From DASQZT01 sp035638575 (GTDB taxonomy: Bacteria; Acidobacteriota; Terriglobia; Bryobacterales; Bryobacteraceae), in assembly GCA_035638575.1 (NCBI GenBank), contig DASQZT010000080.1:1-64000 (forward strand): a stretch of 64,000 nt of DNA, given 5' to 3'. Below the pieces are notes generated by a model, which saw only the letters and a program-made list of their open reading frames with translations, had not been told where the DNA came from and ran no database searches. The position numbers and the translations under genes are program-made. This document shows positions 52,426 to 60,778 of this stretch, piece after piece. Positions within the stretch are counted from its first letter, which is position 1, and every line of letters starts with the position of its first letter.

Positions 52426-52668
52426 CTAGTGGCGCTCATGGAGATCCTCGCGCCGGATCGAGCCGGGATCGATACTGGAGCACGGCCCTTGCCTGGCGAT
52501 CGCGAGGATCCGATCCGCGGCGGCGCGGGCCCTGCTTTCGCGCGATAACACTTCCTCCAACAGCTCCCGAACAAGAGCGTTGACGGTTGTGTCATGTTCC
52601 GCCGCGTAGACCTTGGCCTGGCGAATCAGTCTGGCGGGAAAACTGAACGTGATATTGCGAGCCTCCAT
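52426..52668 (-). CDS. Ribbon-helix-helix antitoxin-like protein
   Basis: An 80-residue protein. The N-terminal strand NITFSFPARLIRQAKVYA and the helix HDTTVNALVRELLEEVL fit the ribbon-helix-helix antitoxins that pair with PIN toxins (VapB-like or DUF6364). The ATG at 52668 has AGGATCC upstream, and TGTGTATCACA (52676-52686), an 11-bp palindrome, lies just before it and could be its operator. The expected toxin gene downstream is not intact, so this is an orphan. It follows the sensor kinase on the same strand after 13 bp. Confidence 0.65.
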   Translation of the reverse strand: MEARNITFSFPARLIRQAKVYAAEHDTTVNALVRELLEEVLSRESRARAAADRILAIARQGPCSSIDPGSIRREDLHERH

Positions 52669-52681
52669 TGGATCCTGTGTA

Positions 52682-54733
52682 TCACATAACGATGTGTGCT
52701 TGAAAACGCAGCACCATGCGGGTGCCGGTGGACGCCTCGTGTTCGAGCGATCCATCCAACTGGCTGGTCAGAATCGCGACGATCCGCAAACCGAGGGACT
52801 TGGTGTTTCGCCCGCCCGGCAGGCCGGCGGGGAAACCGATGCCATTGTCTTCGACCGCCAGCTCCAGATGCCCCGGCTGCGGTTCCCGAAGGGAAACCAG
52901 GATCCTGCCCTTCCGCCGGCCGGGAAACGCGTATTTGAACGCATTTGACAACAGCTCATTCAGGATCAGGGCGCAGGGCACAGCCCGTTCGATGCCCAGC
53001 TCGAGGGGCTCGAGGTCCATCTCGATCGAAATGCGGCCCGGTTCATCGACGAGCGCCAGGGACAGCCAGTCCACGAGTTGCCGCGCGTATTGCGAGAAGC
53101 TGACGCGATCCAGATGATCGCTTCCATAGAGATGCTCGTGAATGAGGGCCATGGAATGCACGCGCTGCTGGCTTTCCTCCAGGGCCAGCCGGGCCTCGGG
53201 GCTGTTGGCCGCATCCGCCTTCATGCTGAGCAGGCTCGAAATCACCGCGAGGTTGTTCTTCACACGATGGTGGACCTCTTTGAGCAGGACGGTCTTTTCC
53301 GTCAACGCCGACTCCAGCTTGCGAACGGTCTCCAGCAGAGCGTCTTCGGCGCGCCGGCTTTGGGTGATGTCGCGATTGATTTCCAGGATGCCGATGGCAG
53401 CTCCGGCGGCGCCGTGCAACAGGATTTGGCGGCTGTCGGATACGATCTGTTGCCCATCCCGCCGGGTATGCCGGACTTCTCCCTCCCAGCGGCCGTTGCG
53501 CGACAGAATGGCGGCGATCTCCGCGGTGGAGACTGCGGAGCTGGCCTTCAGCAAGCGATCGCTCACCTGACCCGCGGCTTCAGCTTCCAACCAGCCGTAT
53601 ACCTCTTCCGCCCCGCGGTTCCATCCCCGAATCACCCGGTCCGGGCCGGAGATGACTATGGCATCGTGAGACAGGTTGATCAGCTCGGCTTGCCGCTCCA
53701 GGGCCTCGTGCTGTTGAAGCAGTTCGAGTTGAGCGCGCTTCATCTCGGTGATGTCTTGAACGCAAACCAGGACCTTGCCGGTGTGGCCGTTGCCCATGGC
53801 AGCGGTCGAGAACAGGAGGCACCGCTGTTGCGGAACGCCGCCGTCGGAGAAAGCCAGCCATGCTTCGTCGCCGTCATGGCGCGTGCCGCGGCTCAACGTG
53901 TCCAACACGGCCAGGCGAAGCGGGCAGTGGCTGCACGAGGGCCCGTGGCCACATCCTTGGGGAGAGGCCAGGGCATTCAAACACCCGATCGCACTACCGG
54001 GACTGAGTCCCAGCATATCCGCCATCTCCCGTCCGGCAAATCGGGCGGCCAGCTCGTTCACCTTCTGCACGTGGTACTCTTCGTCGATCACCAGCAGGGC
54101 CACAGGGGCGTTGGCGTGGATGGCGGCCAGCTCCGACCAGGCGGCGCGCAACGCCTCCCCGGTCCGCTTGTAGGCGGTCACTTCAATGGCCACCACCAGT
54201 ATCCGTACGTCGCCGTCCGCGGCCTCGTCCGGGCCCGCCAACGGGACATAGGAGAAATCGAAGTAGCGCTCTTCGGCCGCCGATCCGGGGGCATGGTGCA
54301 GGGGAATGGCAAACCCTTCGGCGTGGTACGCCACTCGCGAGTCGCGCACCGCCCGGAGCAACGGCGCCACCAACGGGGCGGCTGCCGGCCACACCTCGGC
54401 GACTGTTCTGCCGGCCATGGGCTCCCCCGGCGACAGCGCCTGGTACGCCGGATTGACCATGGCAAACGTGAAATCGGGGCCGCACAGCAGGGCGATGGCG
54501 GCCGGCGAGGACTGAATGATGGACTCCAGCATGCACTGCCGCGTTTCCCGTTCGCGGGCCAATTGGCGCCCGGTCTCCTCCGCCGCGGCGTCTCTCCGCC
54601 GGGCCCGCTTCAGGCGCTCGAACAGGGCGCCGGTGACCAGACCCGCGAAAACCAGCGCGCCCAGGCCGAGCCAGCACTGCGGGTCGCCGGGCCAGAACCT
54701 TCCCTCGAGAGCGCCCAGCACCGCGATCACCAC
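52682..54733 (-). CDS. Multi-PAS sensor kinase of the HisKA_2 type
   Basis: A kinase of about 683 residues. One N-terminal membrane helix pair (VIAVLGALEG, LGLGALVFAGLVTGALFE) is followed by three PAS domains (about 70-470); the second contains a Cys/His cluster (CGHGPSCSHCP). The phosphoacceptor is HHRVKNNLAVISSLLSM, the HisKA_2 box. The ATPase domain follows with LNELLSNAFKYAFPG and EDNGIGFPAG. The start is taken as the tandem GTG at 54733/54730 after AGGGAG. The longer frame to 54796 begins with TTG inside a dispersed repeat. No response regulator with an output domain is adjacent; the next upstream gene is a hybrid kinase. Confidence 0.85.
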   Translation of the reverse strand: MVIAVLGALEGRFWPGDPQCWLGLGALVFAGLVTGALFERLKRARRRDAAAEETGRQLARERETRQCMLESIIQSSPAAIALLCGPDFTFAMVNPAYQALSPGEPMAGRTVAEVWPAAAPLVAPLLRAVRDSRVAYHAEGFAIPLHHAPGSAAEERYFDFSYVPLAGPDEAADGDVRILVVAIEVTAYKRTGEALRAAWSELAAIHANAPVALLVIDEEYHVQKVNELAARFAGREMADMLGLSPGSAIGCLNALASPQGCGHGPSCSHCPLRLAVLDTLSRGTRHDGDEAWLAFSDGGVPQQRCLLFSTAAMGNGHTGKVLVCVQDITEMKRAQLELLQQHEALERQAELINLSHDAIVISGPDRVIRGWNRGAEEVYGWLEAEAAGQVSDRLLKASSAVSTAEIAAILSRNGRWEGEVRHTRRDGQQIVSDSRQILLHGAAGAAIGILEINRDITQSRRAEDALLETVRKLESALTEKTVLLKEVHHRVKNNLAVISSLLSMKADAANSPEARLALEESQQRVHSMALIHEHLYGSDHLDRVSFSQYARQLVDWLSLALVDEPGRISIEMDLEPLELGIERAVPCALILNELLSNAFKYAFPGRRKGRILVSLREPQPGHLELAVEDNGIGFPAGLPGGRNTKSLGLRIVAILTSQLDGSLEHEASTGTRMVLRFQAHIVM

Positions 54734-54763
54734 CGCTCCCTGAAAAACCGGGAAAGAATTTGG

Positions 54764-54833
54764 CCGCAGATCAACACGGATAAACGCGGATAACAAGGCA
54801 GGCGAGTTATCGGCGTCAATCTGTTTTCATCGG
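54764..54833. repeat. Imperfect inverted repeat of a dispersed-repeat type
   Basis: CCGCAGATCAACACGGATAA and what follows (arm 54764-54794) and GTTATCGGCGTCAATCTG with what follows (arm 54806-54833) are imperfect reverse complements around an 11-nt loop, with GATAAC/GTTATC perfect at the base of the loop. The wording (ACGGATAAACGCGGATAA, ATCGGTGGC) resembles repeats I know to be widely scattered in soil-bacterial genomes. Confidence 0.5.
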
Positions 54834-54884
54834 TGGCTTTCATCGATTTTTTCACACCTTCCGACGGTCGCGGCGCAGGAAGGG

Positions 54885-56804
54885 TCATTGCGCCAGTTGC
54901 GCTTCCGGACTCAAGAGCATCCGGACCCGCCTGACGAGGGCCGCGGCCGGAAATGGTTTGGACAGCAGGTTCAGATCGTGCCCCGGCGGCACCTGGTGGT
55001 CCACGGTATCGTGCCTGTATCCGGACACGAAGAGAACCTTCATGGCGGGACGCTGGGGCGCCAGCCGTTCGGCCAGCGCCGGCCCCGTCATCCCGGCCAT
55101 CACCATGTCCGTCACCAGGACGTGGATCGGCCCCGCATAAACCGCGGCGATCGCCTCCGCTTCCTCCGCATTCCTGGCTTCCAACAACTGATATCCTTCC
55201 CGCTCCAGGTACTTGTGCATCAGGCGCCGGACGCTGTCTTCGTCTTCCACGAGGAGGACCGTGGGATCGTCGTCCCGGACGGAGCCCTCCGATCCGGCAA
55301 CACCGCGCAGCCCGCGAAACGTGCCCACCGAGGGCAGCATGATTTCGAAAGTCGTGCCTTCCCCAATCTCGCTGTCGGCATGGATGTAGCCCCCACACTG
55401 CACGATGATGCTGTGCACGATGGACAGTCCCAGTCCGGTGCCGAATCCGGCCTTCTTGGTGGTGAAGAAAGGTTCGAAGATGCGCGACAGGGTGGCCTTA
55501 TCGATGCCATCGCCGGAATCCGCCACGATCAGCCGCACATAGGGTCCCGGACGAAAAAGACGGGACGCCGCGCCTTCGGCGTCGATCTCCACGGTCGAGG
55601 TTTCAATCCGCAGCTCGCCGCCCTCCGGCATCGCGTCGCGCGCATTGAACGCCAGGTTGAGAAGTACCTGTTTCAGTTTGTTGCGGTCGCCCCGAATGAA
55701 CCCCAGCGGGGAACCAAGGTCTGTCCTCAGCGTCCGGGACTTGCCGAGACTGTGGGAGATCAAGGGCTGCACCTCGCAGATCACCTCGTTGACGTTCAGC
55801 ACTTCGGAGCGCGCACCTTCGCGGCGGCTGAGCGTCAGCAACTGGCCGGTGATGGAACCGGCAATCGAAGCGGCCTGTTTGATCTCCTGAACCTCTTCCT
55901 TGTCCCCATCCGGGAGGCGCGCGGAAAGCTCGTCGGCGTATCCTAGAATGACGGTCAACTGGTTATTGAAATCGTGCGCCAGCCCGCCTGCCAGGTTGGC
56001 GATGGCTTCCATTCTCTGCGACTGCATCAGGCGGGCTTCCATCTCGCGGCGGCGGCTGATGTCGCGCATGACGACGATGGAGCCCAGCGGCTCGTCGGCT
56101 GAACGGTTTTCGAAACACTCGACTTCGACAACCGCGTGCGCTCCGGATTTTGAAATCAGGGTATAGCCCCGGCGTTCCCCGTCCAGGAGATCGAAAACAG
56201 GATTCCTGGCCGGCTGGCCTTGGGACTCCTCAAACAGCCCGACAACGTCCATGAGCTGGCATCCAAACGCATCGGCGCCGCACCAGCCGGTCTGTTGTTC
56301 GGCAATCGGATTCATGAAGACGATCTCACCGCTGGTATCGGTGGCGACAACGCCTTCTCCTACACTCCGCAGGGTGGTCGATAGCCAGGCTTCGCTGGTG
56401 CGCAGGCGCCGCTCCATCTCGTGCTTATAGAGGGAAATCTGCACCGTGGTGCGGAGGTCCTCGTCGGTGATGGGCTTGAGAATGTAGCCGAGAGGCTCGG
56501 TCTGCTTGGCGCGATCGATGGTCTCCTGATCGGCATGGGCGGTGATATAGACGACGGGTGTCTCCAACTCGGCCCGCAAGGCCTCAGCCGTGGCGATACC
56601 GTCGAGGTCGCCCTTCAACCGGATGTCCATCAACACCAGGTCGAATGCCGTCGACCGGGCGCATCGCAGGGCTTCTTCCCCGCTGCTGGCAATCGCCGGC
56701 AAGGGATAGCCCAGCCGTTCGAGCTTCCGCTGGATGTCGGCGGCGATCAATCCTTCGTCTTCCACGACGAGGATTTGTTTTTGCAGATCTTCCGTCAAGT
56801 GCAA
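54885..56804 (-). CDS. Hybrid histidine kinase with two receiver domains
   Basis: A 639-residue signalling protein in the order receiver, PAS, HisKA, ATPase, receiver. The first receiver has VVEDEG and phosphoacceptor region DLVLMDIRLKGDLDG. The kinase box is LAGGLAHDFNNQLTVILGYA, the HisKA type used by hybrid kinases; ATPase boxes are LNLAFNARDAMPEGG, ADSGDGID and GTGLGLSIV. The second receiver has LLVEDEDSVRR and VLVTDMVMAGMTG. There is no membrane helix, so it is cytosolic. The TTG at 56804 has GGAGGGAG upstream; a TTG at 56831 is the outermost possibility. Confidence 0.87.
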   Translation of the reverse strand: MHLTEDLQKQILVVEDEGLIAADIQRKLERLGYPLPAIASSGEEALRCARSTAFDLVLMDIRLKGDLDGIATAEALRAELETPVVYITAHADQETIDRAKQTEPLGYILKPITDEDLRTTVQISLYKHEMERRLRTSEAWLSTTLRSVGEGVVATDTSGEIVFMNPIAEQQTGWCGADAFGCQLMDVVGLFEESQGQPARNPVFDLLDGERRGYTLISKSGAHAVVEVECFENRSADEPLGSIVVMRDISRRREMEARLMQSQRMEAIANLAGGLAHDFNNQLTVILGYADELSARLPDGDKEEVQEIKQAASIAGSITGQLLTLSRREGARSEVLNVNEVICEVQPLISHSLGKSRTLRTDLGSPLGFIRGDRNKLKQVLLNLAFNARDAMPEGGELRIETSTVEIDAEGAASRLFRPGPYVRLIVADSGDGIDKATLSRIFEPFFTTKKAGFGTGLGLSIVHSIIVQCGGYIHADSEIGEGTTFEIMLPSVGTFRGLRGVAGSEGSVRDDDPTVLLVEDEDSVRRLMHKYLEREGYQLLEARNAEEAEAIAAVYAGPIHVLVTDMVMAGMTGPALAERLAPQRPAMKVLFVSGYRHDTVDHQVPPGHDLNLLSKPFPAAALVRRVRMLLSPEAQLAQ

Positions 56805-57464
56805 GTTGCTCCCTCCACCGGCGGCCGTCAACGTCCCTTTTGCGGCGCGCCGGAATCGAAAAAGATTCGAGTACCTGGTGTGAGTGCGCCCGGCGGCGCT
56901 AATTCTCAGTCTTATTTACATCCGTCGCAATACTCCTGCTACGCGCGAACCTTTCTGGCTACTGTGATACCACGTCGACCCGAGGCCTTTAGACCGGCTT
57001 GGAAGGCAACTCCTTTGCAATCAACAAAACAAATTTTTGCAAGTGCTGTGACTCAACTTCGCGGCCCCTTCGGGTCCGCCACCGGGACGGATGAAAAAGC
57101 GCTCCGCGCAGCGGCGATATTGTTGATTGGGAACTGGGGTGGTCCGGATGGAACTCGTTTAGATAGAGAGGCTTCCGGGAGTATATTTTCGTAGGACTGA
57201 AAAAGGCCTCTTTAGCTTGAGGCCTGAAGACCGCTTGCAGCGGAGTGCCGCCGGGGCCCTCTGCGCTTCTGGGAACCGGTTCGGAAAGGCGGCTCCGAAA
57301 CGCGGTATACTTGGGGTCGGCCAGCATGCCACGCGGTATGTCCCGTTGGGCAGGCCGCCGCAGCCGATGGCGGTTGCGGTAGTCTGGCTCAACCCAGGGG
57401 ATCGTCGCGGCCCGGCCGCCCTGCGTTAAGCCCCGCCTATTACGCAAGTCCACCCTGGATAACC
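56805..57464. other. 660-bp gap, possible minus-strand transcript
   Basis: No protein-coding frame here is convincing: two overlapping minus-strand frames (56989-57453 and 57159-57392) and several plus-strand ones lack ribosome sites and recognisable motifs. A minus-strand intrinsic terminator at 57204-57225 implies that something is transcribed leftward from about 57460 to 57200. A small RNA of about 200 nt would fit. The first 150 bases hold nothing I can identify. Confidence 0.35.
57204..57225 (-). terminator. Intrinsic terminator on the minus strand
   Basis: AGGCCTC and GAGGCCT form a perfect 7-bp stem with an 8-nt loop. Read on the minus strand the stem is followed directly by TTTTTC, the run that destabilises the transcript. 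It cannot serve the plus-strand radical SAM gene, which starts later. Confidence 0.6.
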
Positions 57465-59030
57465 ATGAGAAAAAAACTGCGGATCGGGATCATAGATATC
57501 GTGTCCCGCGGTCCGACTCGGGCATTGTACGCCCGCGTCATGAACGCCAACCTCGCCAGCATCATGCCCCAGGTGATCGGCGTCTGGTGCAGGGAAGCGG
57601 GCCATGACGTTACGTTCGTTTGTTATACCGGCTTTGAAGATCTGCTCGAGGAGCTGCCCGAGAACGTCGACCTGGTCTTCATCGGAGCGTTCACCGAGGC
57701 CGCCCATACGGCCTACGCCCTGAGCAGTCTCTTCCGCGCGAGGGGAGCCGTCACGGTTATCGGAGGGCCTCACGCCCGATGCTACCCGGAAGACGCCCTT
57801 CAGTATTTCGACTACGTCCTGGGCTTCACGGATAAGCAGACCCTCCGCGACGTGCTCGAGGACTGCTCGCGGCATCGGCCAATGGGCGTGCAGGTCGCGG
57901 CTGGACAGCAGCCGGCGGCGCTTCCAGGCGTCCGCGAGCGCTGGCAGTTCATCGAACCGACCCTTAAGAAAGCGCCGTTCCTCAAGTTAGTCCCCATGCT
58001 GGGCAGCCTGGGCTGCCCGTACACATGCAGCTTCTGCATCGATGCTGCGGTGCCCTATCAGTCCATGGACTTCGGTGTGATGCGGGAAGATCTGAAATTC
58101 CTGCTGACGAAGTTCAAGCGGCCGGTGGTAGGCTGGCACGATCCCAATTTTGGTGTACGGTTCAACGACTACCTCGACGCGATTGAAGAGGCCGTGCCTC
58201 CCGGCCGCATCGATTTCATCGCGGAGAGCAGCTTGTCGCTGCTTTCCGAGCCGCACCTGAAACGGCTCAAACGCAACGGATTCAAAGCGGTCCTGCCCGG
58301 CATCGAGTCGTGGTTCGACGTGGGCAACAAGTCCAAGACCGGTGCGCTGGTGGGAAGCGACAAAGTCCGCCACGTGTCCGACCACGTCAATATGATTTTG
58401 CGGTACATACCGTACGTCCAGACCAACTTCGTCCTGGGCCTCGATGCCGACGAAGGGGCCGAACCGTTCGAGCTGACGAAACGATTCCTGGACACGACGC
58501 CCGGCGCTTTTCCCGGCTACTCGCTGCTCACGGCGTTCGGCCGCGCCGCGCCGCTGAATCTCGATTACCAGCGTGCCAACCGCATGCTGCCCTTCCCGTT
58601 CCACTTCCTGAACAACAATCAGGCCATGAACGTGAGGCCCAGGAACTATGCCTGGGAGGACTTCTACGAGCACGTCATCGGCCTGACGAGGTATTCCTTT
58701 ACCTGGTCCGCGATTTTTCGCCGCTTGCGGGCGACACCGGCGTTGACACCCAGGATCATGAACCTGGTGCGGGCAGTTTCGACGGAAGGTTTTGGAAGGC
58801 TCAAATACCACAGGGAAATTCGCGCCCGGCTGGCCACCGACCAGCAATTCCGCCGCTATTTCGAGCAGGAGAGCACCGAGCTTCCCCCGTTTTACATCGA
58901 CATGATCCGAAAGGATCTGGGGCCGCTGCTGGAGTGGCTTCCGGAAGGCGCTCTGTACCACGATCCCGGCGCCTATGCAAAGTCCGAGCGCGACAGCACG
59001 ATGGTCACCCTGGAGCGGCGGGTGGGGTAA
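57465..59030 (+). CDS. B12-binding-type radical SAM protein
   Basis: A 521-residue enzyme. Residues 1-140 look like a cobalamin-binding Rossmann domain (MPQVIGVWCREAGHDVTFV, GGPHARCYPEDALQYFDYV). The radical SAM core starts near 175 with the cluster motif C184-x3-C188-x2-C191 in GSLGCPYTCSFCIDAA, followed by WHDPNFGVRFNDY and PGIESWFDVGNKSKTG. Such enzymes methylate or rearrange unactivated carbons or phosphorus, often in hopanoid, antibiotic or chlorophyll-like pathways; no biosynthetic cluster is around it, so the substrate is unknown. The last 130 residues have no known domain. Confidence 0.82.
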   Translation: MRKKLRIGIIDIVSRGPTRALYARVMNANLASIMPQVIGVWCREAGHDVTFVCYTGFEDLLEELPENVDLVFIGAFTEAAHTAYALSSLFRARGAVTVIGGPHARCYPEDALQYFDYVLGFTDKQTLRDVLEDCSRHRPMGVQVAAGQQPAALPGVRERWQFIEPTLKKAPFLKLVPMLGSLGCPYTCSFCIDAAVPYQSMDFGVMREDLKFLLTKFKRPVVGWHDPNFGVRFNDYLDAIEEAVPPGRIDFIAESSLSLLSEPHLKRLKRNGFKAVLPGIESWFDVGNKSKTGALVGSDKVRHVSDHVNMILRYIPYVQTNFVLGLDADEGAEPFELTKRFLDTTPGAFPGYSLLTAFGRAAPLNLDYQRANRMLPFPFHFLNNNQAMNVRPRNYAWEDFYEHVIGLTRYSFTWSAIFRRLRATPALTPRIMNLVRAVSTEGFGRLKYHREIRARLATDQQFRRYFEQESTELPPFYIDMIRKDLGPLLEWLPEGALYHDPGAYAKSERDSTMVTLERRVG

Positions 59031-59087
59031 GGCAACGCGGCCAGGCGGCGGGAAAGATCGTTGGCCCAGTGAGAAGGAGTTGACGGC

Positions 59088-59225
59088 ATGTCGGAATTCA
59101 ATGGAGACAAATCGCGGTTCCACCGCGAGCGAAAGAGCAAGCTTGCCCGGAGGGAGCGCAGCAAGGTGCTGCGGAGGAAATCGTCCGCTCGGACGCCGGC
59201 GCGCCCGAATGGCGGCCAGTTGTAG
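59088..59225 (+). CDS. Very small basic protein
   Basis: A 45-residue protein (MSEFNGDKSRFHRERKSKLA onward) rich in Arg and Lys: about 16 of 45 residues. The ATG lies 8 nt after AAGGAG, a good ribosome site, and the opening GDKSRFHRERKxKLARRER pattern looks like a conserved nucleic-acid-binding tail protein. It follows the radical SAM gene by 57 bp on the same strand. Function unknown. Confidence 0.6.
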   Translation: MSEFNGDKSRFHRERKSKLARRERSKVLRRKSSARTPARPNGGQL

Positions 59226-59343
59226 AACAGACACATTCCACGCAGGCGGGTCGCCGGACTAGCCAGGACCGCTGAAAAGCCCGGAAACCGCTCGCTGCGC
59301 GCGCGGCTCAGAAACGCGGCGGCGCGGTGATACCATCGCATTG

Positions 59344-59481
59344 ATGGCAAAGTTCAAACCGGCGAAAGGTAAGAGCAAGACGGCAGTCATTCCACAGGGC
59401 GGCATTGCCTGCGTGATCCTCGTGATCGGCGGCATGTTCCTGCTGATGCTGTTCATGTACTTTGTCATGAAGACTTCTTGA
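59344..59481 (+). CDS. Very small single-pass membrane protein
   Basis: A 45-residue protein: a basic start (MAKFKPAKGKSKTAV) and one strong helix (GIACVILVIGGMFLLMLFMYF). Its TGA overlaps the ATG of rph by one base (TGATG), so its translation probably feeds rph. No ribosome site is clear. The tight junction with rph supports that it is real. Confidence 0.55.
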   Translation: MAKFKPAKGKSKTAVIPQGGIACVILVIGGMFLLMLFMYFVMKTS

Positions 59482-60197
59482 TGCGGACGGATAACAGGCA
59501 GGCCGGCGATATGCGGCCGGTGGAAATCGTCACGGGGTACCTGATGACGGCCGAGGGATCGGCACTGATCAAGGTCGGGAACACGCAGGTGCTGTGCGCT
59601 GCGTCGATTGAGGACACGGTTCCGCAGTTTCTGCGGAATTCCGGCCGCGGGTGGGTCACGGCGGAGTATTCGATGCTGCCGCGCGCGACGGCGAAGAGGA
59701 CGCCGCGCGAGGTCAGCAGAGGGCGGCCTTCGGGCAGGACGCACGAGATCCAGCGGCTCATCGGCCGGTCGATGCGGGCGGTGGTGGACACCGCGGCGCT
59801 GGGCGAGCGGACCGTGGTCATCGACTGCGACGTGGTGCAGGCGGACGGCGGCACGCGCACCGCGTCGATTACGGGAGCGTTCGTGGCGCTGAGCCTGGCC
59901 CTCCGGCAACTGGTGAAATACGGCGCGCTCAAGACCATGCCGCTGCGCGATTACGTGGCGGCGACCAGCGTGGGGCTGGTGAATGGAGCGCCCATGCTGG
60001 ACCTGTGCTACGAGGAAGACTCGCGGGCCGACGTGGATATGAACGTGGTGATGACCGGCAGCGGGCGCTTCGTCGAGGTGCAGGCCACCGCCGAGCACGT
60101 GCCGTTCGACGACGAACAGATGGTGCGGCTGTTGGGGCTGGCGCGCACCGGCATCGCCCAACTGGTCGAGATTCAGAAGAAGGTGACGCAGGTTTGA
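59481..60197 (+). CDS. rph: Ribonuclease PH
   Basis: A 238-residue phosphorolytic 3'-5' exonuclease that trims tRNA 3' ends. Landmarks are MRPVEIVTGYL, GNTQVLCAASIED, GWVTAEYSMLPRAT, the phosphate site SGRTHEIQRLIGRS and DCDVVQADGGTRTASITGA. Length and order are standard. An internal Met at 59511 (MRPVEI) is the start used by many homologues, with the first ten residues then being extra. It overlaps the small membrane-protein gene before it and the rdgB gene after it, forming a tight operon. Confidence 0.95.
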   Translation: MRTDNRQAGDMRPVEIVTGYLMTAEGSALIKVGNTQVLCAASIEDTVPQFLRNSGRGWVTAEYSMLPRATAKRTPREVSRGRPSGRTHEIQRLIGRSMRAVVDTAALGERTVVIDCDVVQADGGTRTASITGAFVALSLALRQLVKYGALKTMPLRDYVAATSVGLVNGAPMLDLCYEEDSRADVDMNVVMTGSGRFVEVQATAEHVPFDDEQMVRLLGLARTGIAQLVEIQKKVTQV

Positions 60198-60778
60198 AGC
60201 TGTATTGCGCCACGGGGAATCTCGGGAAACTGCGCGAGTTCCGGATGGCCGCGGGCGTGGCGCCGGTCGAAATCGAGTTGCTGGCGAATTACATGGATTT
60301 GCCGGCGTGCGTGGAGTACGGGGCCACTTTCGAGGAGAACGCCATCATCAAGGCGCGTCACTATGGGCCGCATGCGCCGGGGCTGCTGTTTGCCGACGAT
60401 TCCGGTTTGGAAGTGGATGCGCTCGGCGGCGCGCCGGGGGTATATTCGGCCCGGTTCTCGGGACCGCACGCGACCGGCGAATCCAACAACCGGCTGCTGC
60501 TCGAGAGGCTGCGCGGAGTGGCGGACCGGCGCGCGCGCTTCGTGTGCCGGATCGCGCTGGTGGAAGGCGCGCGATTGCGCGGAACGTACCGCGGCGCGGT
60601 GGAAGGCGTGATTCTGGATGAGCCGCGCGGGTCGGGCGGCTTCGGATACGATCCGTTGTTCCACTACGCTCCGTTGGGGCTCACATTCGGCGAGGCCGCC
60701 GATGAGCAGAAGTTTTCGGTGAGCCACAGGGGGCAGGCGCTGATGGCGATGTTGACGGATCTGGGGAGGGAGGCATGA
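60194..60778 (+). CDS. rdgB: XTP/dITP diphosphatase (RdgB/HAM1 family)
   Basis: A 194-residue house-cleaning enzyme that hydrolyses ITP, dITP and XTP to the monophosphates, keeping deaminated purines out of nucleic acids. Motifs: CATGNLGKLREF, FADDSGLEVDAL, GFGYDPLF and FSVSHRGQAL. The start is a TTG at 60194 that overlaps the TGA of rph. The rph-rdgB order is common in bacteria. Its own stop overlaps the next ATG (ATGA). Confidence 0.94.
   Translation: MKLYCATGNLGKLREFRMAAGVAPVEIELLANYMDLPACVEYGATFEENAIIKARHYGPHAPGLLFADDSGLEVDALGGAPGVYSARFSGPHATGESNNRLLLERLRGVADRRARFVCRIALVEGARLRGTYRGAVEGVILDEPRGSGGFGYDPLFHYAPLGLTFGEAADEQKFSVSHRGQALMAMLTDLGREA

Noticed and set aside
56421..57194. A 257-codon plus-strand frame next to the hybrid kinase
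   Set aside because: Two thirds of it is antisense to the kinase gene, and the rest has no ribosome site or recognisable domain.
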